Shown here: positions 29,741 through 35,413 of the stretch, piece after piece
Position numbering within the stretch: the first letter of the stretch is position 1
How the letters are laid out: every line of letters begins with the position of its first letter
Assembly: GCA_012839705.1 (NCBI GenBank)
Contig: DUMT01000030.1
Location: forward strand, 1 to 35,413
DNA: 35,413 bases
Origin: Clostridiales bacterium
GTDB taxonomy: Bacteria > Bacillota > Clostridia > Oscillospirales > Acutalibacteraceae
Direction: 5' to 3'
Notes under the pieces: model-generated
What the model was told of the DNA's origin: nothing
Databases searched by the model: none
What the model saw: only the letters and a program-made list of their open reading frames with translations
Position numbers and translations under genes: made by a program

Positions 29741-29786
29741 CTGCAATTAAGCTATTGCGGCTTACTCATCTTTTACCAGTGAAAGG

Positions 29787-31118
29787 GTGCAAACGGAAAG
29801 AATGGATGCCATCGTAAAAGCCATAGCCGACATTTGGAACGAGTCCGGCTATAAACGATTATTCACCCTCGGCACAGAGGGAAACCTGCTTGAACGCATC
29901 GCCACCGGCGGCGTCGGCAATCTTATTATGATTGCCATTGCATGTTTTTTGATTTACCTTGCTATAAAAAAGGAATTTGAACCACTTTTGTTGCTGCCGA
30001 TTGCCTTCGGCATGCTGCTGACAAACCTTCCCCTCGGGGATGTAATGAGGCAGCAGTTTAATACCCTTGTCCCTCTTACAGAAGAAGAACTCGCACATAT
30101 GCAGCAGGGGATATTTGACCAGGTATATCCCATCTTTGAAATGAACGGCAAATACTACTGGCAGCATTTTGAAACCGGGGGCTTGCTCTGGTACCTGTAT
30201 CAGGGGGTTAAATTCGGAATTTATCCCCCGTTAATCTTCCTTGGAATCGGCGCCATGACCGATTTCGGGCCCCTGATTGCAAATCCCAAAAGCTTTTTGC
30301 TTGGCGCGGCTGCCCAGCTTGGAATATTTGTAACATATTTCGGTGCGTTGGCTTTGGGGCTTACCGGAAACCCGGATCTTACATTTACTGAACAGCAGGC
30401 TGGCTCAATAGCTATTATAGGCGGTGCTGACGGCCCTACTGCAATTTGGCTCACAACCAAACTGGCGCCTGAACTTTTAGGCCCAATTGCCGTTGCGGCT
30501 TATTCTTACATGGCGCTGGTACCGATTATCCAGCCGCCCATTATGAAGCTTCTGACGACCAAAAAAGAGCGCTCTGTTGTGATGCAGCAGCTCCGACCCG
30601 TTTCAAAAACCGAGAAGATTCTGTTCCCGATTTTTGTAACCATTATAGTAGTATTGCTACTGCCGAGCGCTGCTCCCCTCGTGGGCATGCTGATGCTTGG
30701 AAACCTGTTCAGGGAAAGCGGCGTTGTCGACCGCATTTCAAAAACCGCCCAGAATGAGCTGATGAACATCATTACTATTTTCCTAGGTACTACCGTTGGC
30801 GCTACAGCGAAGGCGTCCACCTTCCTGCAGCCCCGCACGATTCTGATTATTGTTCTTGGCCTTATCGCTTTCTCCTTTGGAACTGCGGGCGGCGTGATTT
30901 TTGGCAAGATTATGTATTATGCCACTGGGGGAAAGGTAAACCCGCTGATTGGCTCTGCCGGTGTTTCGGCGGTTCCAATGGCGGCGCGCGTGTCTCAAAA
31001 GGTGGGGCAGGAGGAGAACCCCGGAAACTTCCTGTTAATGCACGCCATGGGGCCGAATGTGGCAGGCGTTATCGGTTCGGCGGTTGCCGCCGGTGTCCTG
31101 CTGACACTGTTAGGATAA
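29787..31118 (+). CDS. Sodium ion-translocating decarboxylase beta subunit (OadB/GcdB/MmdB-like)
   Basis: Polytopic protein; GIGAMTDFGPLIANPKSFLLGAAAQLGIF, SIAIIGGADGPTAIWLT, GNLFRESGVVDRISKTAQNELMNI, NPLIGSAGVSAVPMAARVSQK. Start may be ATG 29802. Confidence 0.93.
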   Translation: MQTERMDAIVKAIADIWNESGYKRLFTLGTEGNLLERIATGGVGNLIMIAIACFLIYLAIKKEFEPLLLLPIAFGMLLTNLPLGDVMRQQFNTLVPLTEEELAHMQQGIFDQVYPIFEMNGKYYWQHFETGGLLWYLYQGVKFGIYPPLIFLGIGAMTDFGPLIANPKSFLLGAAAQLGIFVTYFGALALGLTGNPDLTFTEQQAGSIAIIGGADGPTAIWLTTKLAPELLGPIAVAAYSYMALVPIIQPPIMKLLTTKKERSVVMQQLRPVSKTEKILFPIFVTIIVVLLLPSAAPLVGMLMLGNLFRESGVVDRISKTAQNELMNIITIFLGTTVGATAKASTFLQPRTILIIVLGLIAFSFGTAGGVIFGKIMYYATGGKVNPLIGSAGVSAVPMAARVSQKVGQEENPGNFLLMHAMGPNVAGVIGSAVAAGVLLTLLG

Positions 31119-31129
31119 AGACGGTTTTT

Positions 31130-31160
31130 AGAGGAAGGATAATTCCTTCCTCTTTTTTTG
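31130..31160 (+). terminator. Intrinsic terminator after beta subunit
   Basis: AGAGGAAGGA-ATAAT-TCCTTCCTCTTTTTTT. Confidence 0.9.
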
Positions 31161-31185
31161 ACTATTTCAAAACTGATGGTATAAT
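31158..31185 (+). promoter_or_regulatory. Promoter of pcrA: TTGACT-16-TATAAT, extended -10
   Basis: TTGACT at 31158-31163 overlaps the upstream terminator T-tract; TATAAT 31180-31185 with TGG preceding. Confidence 0.65.
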
Positions 31186-31219
31186 AGACTAAGCTAAATT
31201 TAGATGGAGAAGTGAATCT

Positions 31220-33733
31220 ATGCTGGACAAGGTTATCAAGGACGAGTTTATTTCCCTTAGGAGAAGGTTTTTGGAAAAAGAGTTTTCCCGGATGAACGAC
31301 AGGCAGAGGGAAGCGGTATTCTGCACCGAAGGGCCGCTGTTAATACTCGCGGGAGCGGGCAGCGGAAAAACCACAGTGATTATAAACAGGATTGCGAACC
31401 TGGTTAAATACGGCAATGCCTATGAAAGCGACTTTGTCCCCGATTATGTTACTGACGGGGATTTGGAGGTTTTAAGGCAGGCGGTAAAAGGCAACCCTTC
31501 TGCCGAAATCCTAAGGCGGGCGGAGGAATTGTGCAAGGTTAACCCATGCCCCGCATGGAGGATACTTGCTATTACATTTACAAACAAAGCGGCGGATGAA
31601 CTTAAAGCCCGCCTTTCGAATATGCTGGGGGAAGAGGATGGTAGCGAGGTGCAGGCAAGCACCTTCCATTCCTTCTGCGCCAGGATACTGCGGAGGGACG
31701 GCCATCATCTCGGGTATTCCAGCCACTTTACAATTTACGATACTGATGACAGCCGCCGCCTGATGAAAGAGTGTATGAGAGAGCTGAATATCAGCGATAA
31801 ATTCCTTACAGTCAAGGAAATATTGAATGAAATCGGCAGGGCTAAGGACTCACTGCTGTCTCCGGAAGAATATATGGCGCAGTACAGCTGGGATTCAAGG
31901 AAAAAGCTCATTGCAAACGCTTATGTTATGTACCAGAAAAGGATGAAAGAAGCGGATGCGATGGATTTTGACGACCTTCTGTACCAGACTGTCAGGATGT
32001 TCCGCACTGTCCCCGAGGTTTTGGAAGTATACCAGAACCGGTTTAAATACATGATGGTGGACGAATATCAGGATACCAACCACGCCCAGTTTGTGTTTAT
32101 CTCCATGCTGGCGCAGGGTTACGGTAATCTGTGCGTCGTTGGCGATGACGACCAGAGCATTTACAAGTTCAGGGGCGCCACTATCGAGAATATTCTCGGG
32201 TTTGAACAGCAGTTCAAGGGCTGCCGGGTCATAAGGCTTGAGCAGAATTACCGCTCCACAAAGAATATTTTAAAGGCTGCGAATGCCGTTATATCCAAGA
32301 ATGTTAACCGCAAGGGCAAAACCCTCTGGACTCAGAACCCAGAGGGAGAAAAGATTGAAATCCACAGGGTGGATAACGAGGATGAGGAAAGCCGGTTTAT
32401 TGCGGACACCATCCTTGACGGAGTGGCTGCCGGCAGGAAGTTCAGCGATTTTGCGGTTCTATACCGCATGAACGCTCAGGCGAATGCCCTGGAGCGGGCG
32501 CTGGCAAAAAGCTCTGTGCCGTACCGCATAGTCGGAGGGCACCGTTTCTTTGACTCTCTTGAAATTAGGGACGCCATAGCGTATTTGAGGGTTATCAACA
32601 ACCCCAACGATACCGTCGCCCTGCTTAGGATTATAAACCAGCCGAAACGGGGCATTGGTGATGTTACACTTCAAAAGGCTTCTAATATTGCTGGCGGGCT
32701 TGGAGTATCCCTTTACGATGTGCTGTTAGACGCCGGGCATTACCCGGATATCAGCCGGGCGGCGTTTAAAATCAAAGAGTTTACTGATATAATCGAGGAG
32801 CTAAGGCGGATTAACGAAAATCCCGATTATTCAATACATTACTTATATAACAGGATGCTGGAGCTTACCGGGTACAAGGCAATGTGGGAGCAGGCAGGGG
32901 AAAGCGAAGCCGGCAGGGTGGAAAACTTAAACGAGCTTGCCTCCTCCATCATAGATTATGAGAAAAACAGCCCTGACGAAATCCCGCAGCTTGAGGGGTT
33001 CCTTGAAGAAGTCGCATTGATGACCGATATTGACAATTACGAGGCTGGCAGCGATGCTGTTGTTCTGATGACAATGCACTCGGCAAAGGGGCTGGAGTTT
33101 CCGGTGGTCTTTTTGCCCGGGTTTGAGGACGGTATATTCCCCGGGATGCAGACCTTTTTTAACCCGGAGGAGATGGAGGAAGACCGAAGGCTTTGTTACG
33201 TAGCCATCACAAGGGCTAAGGAAAAGCTGTATATTTTGAATGCGGGCAGCCGTATGATTTTCGGATCTACTACCCACAACCGCCCGTCAAGGTTTTTGGC
33301 GGATATCCCAGAGGAACTTATTCTGAGTTTTGACCATTACGGCGGCGGGAGTTCATCCTGGGGTGACTCTACGTCCCAGTCTTACGGAAAATTCGGCGGT
33401 GGATATGGCGGCTTTAGTGGATACGAAGGAGCCAGAGGTTCTGCAGGCAACTCTTTTGATACGAAAAATGTGCGCGCCGGGGCAGCCGCCAGGAGCTCCG
33501 TTGCTGGCGGTGGAATTTCGGCTCTGGAAAAGAATGTGAAAGCTCCTGCCAAGCCTGGTGCGGGAACCCGATGGAAAGAAGGGGATATGGTCAGCCACAA
33601 GGTTTTTGGAAAAGGTGTTATAATGGCTATAACCCCGATGGGGAACGACTACCTGCTGGAAATAAAATTTGATAAGGCAGGCATGAAAAAGGTAATGGCA
33701 AACTTTGCAAATCTCACTCCCGTCACGAATTGA
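31220..33733 (+). CDS. pcrA: ATP-dependent DNA helicase PcrA/UvrD
   Basis: LAGAGSGKTTVIINRIANLV (Walker A), MVDEYQDTNHAQ, GDDDQSIYKFRGA, LEQNYRSTKNIL, MTMHSAKGLEFPVVF; Gly/Ser-rich linker before the C-terminal PcrA-type domain. Confidence 0.95.
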   Translation: MLDKVIKDEFISLRRRFLEKEFSRMNDRQREAVFCTEGPLLILAGAGSGKTTVIINRIANLVKYGNAYESDFVPDYVTDGDLEVLRQAVKGNPSAEILRRAEELCKVNPCPAWRILAITFTNKAADELKARLSNMLGEEDGSEVQASTFHSFCARILRRDGHHLGYSSHFTIYDTDDSRRLMKECMRELNISDKFLTVKEILNEIGRAKDSLLSPEEYMAQYSWDSRKKLIANAYVMYQKRMKEADAMDFDDLLYQTVRMFRTVPEVLEVYQNRFKYMMVDEYQDTNHAQFVFISMLAQGYGNLCVVGDDDQSIYKFRGATIENILGFEQQFKGCRVIRLEQNYRSTKNILKAANAVISKNVNRKGKTLWTQNPEGEKIEIHRVDNEDEESRFIADTILDGVAAGRKFSDFAVLYRMNAQANALERALAKSSVPYRIVGGHRFFDSLEIRDAIAYLRVINNPNDTVALLRIINQPKRGIGDVTLQKASNIAGGLGVSLYDVLLDAGHYPDISRAAFKIKEFTDIIEELRRINENPDYSIHYLYNRMLELTGYKAMWEQAGESEAGRVENLNELASSIIDYEKNSPDEIPQLEGFLEEVALMTDIDNYEAGSDAVVLMTMHSAKGLEFPVVFLPGFEDGIFPGMQTFFNPEEMEEDRRLCYVAITRAKEKLYILNAGSRMIFGSTTHNRPSRFLADIPEELILSFDHYGGGSSSWGDSTSQSYGKFGGGYGGFSGYEGARGSAGNSFDTKNVRAGAAARSSVAGGGISALEKNVKAPAKPGAGTRWKEGDMVSHKVFGKGVIMAITPMGNDYLLEIKFDKAGMKKVMANFANLTPVTN

Positions 33734-33860
33734 TGCAGTTTTTGTTAATATTACAGAGATTTTTTATTTTACAGTCTTTATATCTTTCACACAAATCCTC
33801 CCCTGTCATAGTATGTAATGAAGTTTATCAACCTATCACAATTTTACGGGAGGATTAATT

Positions 33861-34682
33861 ATGGCAGATAACAAACTTTTGCATGACAGCGGATGCAAAA
33901 ATGCCGTTTGTATTGATGCAGGCCGTGTATATGATTCATGTTCGGATAAAGACTGCCTTGAAGATTTAAGAGTTTATTTTACCGAGCGTGAACAGATGGT
34001 TATTGACCGTGCCGTAAGCGTACGCCCGAAGAGTGCATGTGTTATCACCACATTGATTGATATCGAACCCCTGCCATTCAACCGTGGCTATTACGCTTGC
34101 GACCTCACCTTCTTCTTCAATGTTGAAGTGGAAGCCATCACCGGCCGCAATTGCCCGCCAACTACTCTGTGTGGTGTGTGCGTATTCCGCAAACGGGTAA
34201 TACTTTTCGGTAGCGAAGGGAATGTAAAAGTATTCAGCAGCGAGTTCCGCGAGGACCACGACGACGTGCAGCAGCCAGTTTCCCGCAATCTGCCGATTTG
34301 TAAGGTACAGGTTGCAGAGCCTATTGTCCTTTCTGCTTGCATAGTTGACCCGTGCGACCGCAAGAAATGCAAGTGCGATTGCGACTGCGGATGCAACTCA
34401 ATACCCGAAGGCATTGCCAACAGCTACGGCGGCGCATTCGTTGACCCGGAAGACAGCAAGGCTGTTTATGTAACCCTCGGTTTGTTCACCATCGTGCAGC
34501 TTGTACGCAACGTTCAGATGCTTATACCGGTTTACGACTTCTGCATCCCGACCAAGGATTGCTCTGTATCCGGTGACGAACCCTGCGATTTGTTCCGCAA
34601 AATGCTGTTCCCGATTGACGAGTTTTTCCCGCCGGAATCACCGCAAGGTGACAGAGGCAAATGTGGCTGCGACAGAAAATAA
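33861..34682 (+). CDS. Conserved cysteine-rich protein of unknown function (22 Cys in 273 aa)
   Basis: Strong RBS GGGAGGATTAATT-ATG; CKNAVCIDAGRVYDSCSDKDCLEDLRVYF..., CDRKKCKCDCDCGCNS; normal codon usage, single full-length frame. Confidence 0.85.
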   Translation: MADNKLLHDSGCKNAVCIDAGRVYDSCSDKDCLEDLRVYFTEREQMVIDRAVSVRPKSACVITTLIDIEPLPFNRGYYACDLTFFFNVEVEAITGRNCPPTTLCGVCVFRKRVILFGSEGNVKVFSSEFREDHDDVQQPVSRNLPICKVQVAEPIVLSACIVDPCDRKKCKCDCDCGCNSIPEGIANSYGGAFVDPEDSKAVYVTLGLFTIVQLVRNVQMLIPVYDFCIPTKDCSVSGDEPCDLFRKMLFPIDEFFPPESPQGDRGKCGCDRK

Positions 34683-34727
34683 AAGGAAAATAACAGGAAA
34701 TAAATACATAAAGCCTGTTAAAACAAT

Positions 34728-34763
34728 AAATGCCGGAGCTGGCCTTGTGCCAGCCCGGCATTT
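34728..34763 (+). terminator. Intrinsic terminator after Cys-rich gene
   Basis: AATGCCGG-AG-CTGGC-CTTGT-GCCAG-C-CCGGCATT followed by TAATATTTTT. Confidence 0.8.
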
Positions 34764-34830
34764 AATATTTTTATCTCATTTTGCCATAATAAATTTAGCT
34801 GAATTAAGTTTTATGCAAAGGAAGTGCGAG

Positions 34831-35217
34831 ATGGAACACAAAAGGGCAAAAAAATTCTGGAGCGTAGGGTTGATTGTTACAGCCGCAAGCCTGGGGCTTA
34901 TTTGGTTTGGCGTTAAGATGATTCTGCAGCAGGCACTTGATTTGCAAAGCATATTCGCTTTTGTCCTGCTGGCAGTTACCTTCGGAGTGCTTACCGGCGG
35001 TTTTTATGCGCTGGACATGAAAGTTGCATTCACAGTTTTTTCGGCTGGCATAATAATAGGATATTTCGTAATGTACTGGCAGTTTATCGCCGGCATGGGC
35101 GGATGGGGCGACTTGATTGGGGTTTTATCCCTGGTTATATATTCAGGAATCAGCCTTGCTGCCGGGCTGGTTTTGCAGTTGATATGGCATTTCATCCGCA
35201 AGGGCAGAAAAAGATAA
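34831..35217 (+). CDS. Small multi-TM membrane protein of unknown function
   Basis: MEHKRAKKFWSVGLIVTAASLGLIWFGVKMILQQ...; about 4 TM; ATG at 34831 after AAAGGAAG; longer track ORF begins inside the upstream Cys-rich gene. Confidence 0.65.
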   Translation: MEHKRAKKFWSVGLIVTAASLGLIWFGVKMILQQALDLQSIFAFVLLAVTFGVLTGGFYALDMKVAFTVFSAGIIIGYFVMYWQFIAGMGGWGDLIGVLSLVIYSGISLAAGLVLQLIWHFIRKGRKR

Positions 35218-35260
35218 CACGTTTTTGGCAGTATCAGGGTTTTCGGTTTTCTAAGTGCAA

Positions 35261-35293
35261 AAAACAAAAAACCTGCGGTAGAATTACCGCAGG
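35261..35293 (-). terminator. Intrinsic terminator for the minus-strand tRNA
   Basis: CCTGCGGTA-GAAT-TACCGCAGG with minus-strand T-rich tail (TTTTTTGTTTTTT). Confidence 0.85.
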
Positions 35294-35295
35294 TG

Positions 35296-35378
35296 TGGTG
35301 CGATGGATGGGACTTGAACCCATACCCTTGCGGACACGCCCCTCAAACGTGCGCGTATGCCAATTCCGCCACCATCGC
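35296..35378 (-). tRNA. tRNA-Leu, anticodon GAG, CCA encoded
   Basis: Minus strand: GCGATGGTGGCGGAATTGGCATACGCGCACGTTTGAGGGGCGTGTCCGCAAGGGTATGGGTTCAAGTCCCATCCATCGCACCA; 7-bp acceptor pairing GCGATGG/CCATCGC, GGTTCAAGTCC T-loop, class-II layout. Confidence 0.95.
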
Positions 35379-35413
35379 ATATCTTCTTTTTTTAGCCGCG
35401 CTTAACAGCGCAA

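Noticed and set aside
29275-29746. Two overlapping minus-strand ORFs opposite the gamma subunit
   Set aside because: Explained as shadows of the Ala-rich OadG-like gene, which has a proper promoter and partner.
33320-33560. Gly/Ser-rich segment in PcrA as a possible domain insertion
   Set aside because: A variable flexible linker before the C-terminal domain is common in PcrA-type helicases; not evidence of a new domain.

Overview
A housekeeping stretch of a low-to-mid GC, probably spore-forming Clostridia (Firmicutes) chromosome. From left to right it carries: the start of an L-rhamnose mutarotase-like gene; a metF / split-MetH methionine module; a TIGR03960-TIGR03936 radical-SAM pair; an asd-dapA-dapB operon read on the minus strand behind a lysine riboswitch; queA-tgt-yajC; a TIGR04086 membrane protein; a complete SCIFF (six-Cys-in-45) ranthipeptide precursor, absent from the supplied ORF track, with its radical-SAM maturase; a SpoIIM-like and a DUF624-like membrane protein; a malic enzyme; a DivIVA-like coiled coil; a class-I fumarase beta subunit with an apparently non-AUG start; a PC4/YdbC-like protein; a MazF/NdoA toxin without an adjacent antitoxin; an aldose-1-epimerase-like protein and a HAD phosphatase; a cupin + ferredoxin pair divergent from a Crp/Fnr regulator with a good operator candidate; a phosphohexomutase; a lipoprotein; bifunctional NnrE/NnrD; OadG/OadB without alpha or biotin carrier; PcrA; a 22-Cys protein of unknown function; a small membrane protein; and tRNA-Leu(GAG). 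I see no mobile element, CRISPR array or phage. I cannot support a wholly new system here. The best leads are the Cys-rich protein, the hairpin-filled SCIFF precursor-maturase gap, the non-AUG fumarase beta gene, the solitary MazF and the Crp/Fnr-cupin-ferredoxin module.
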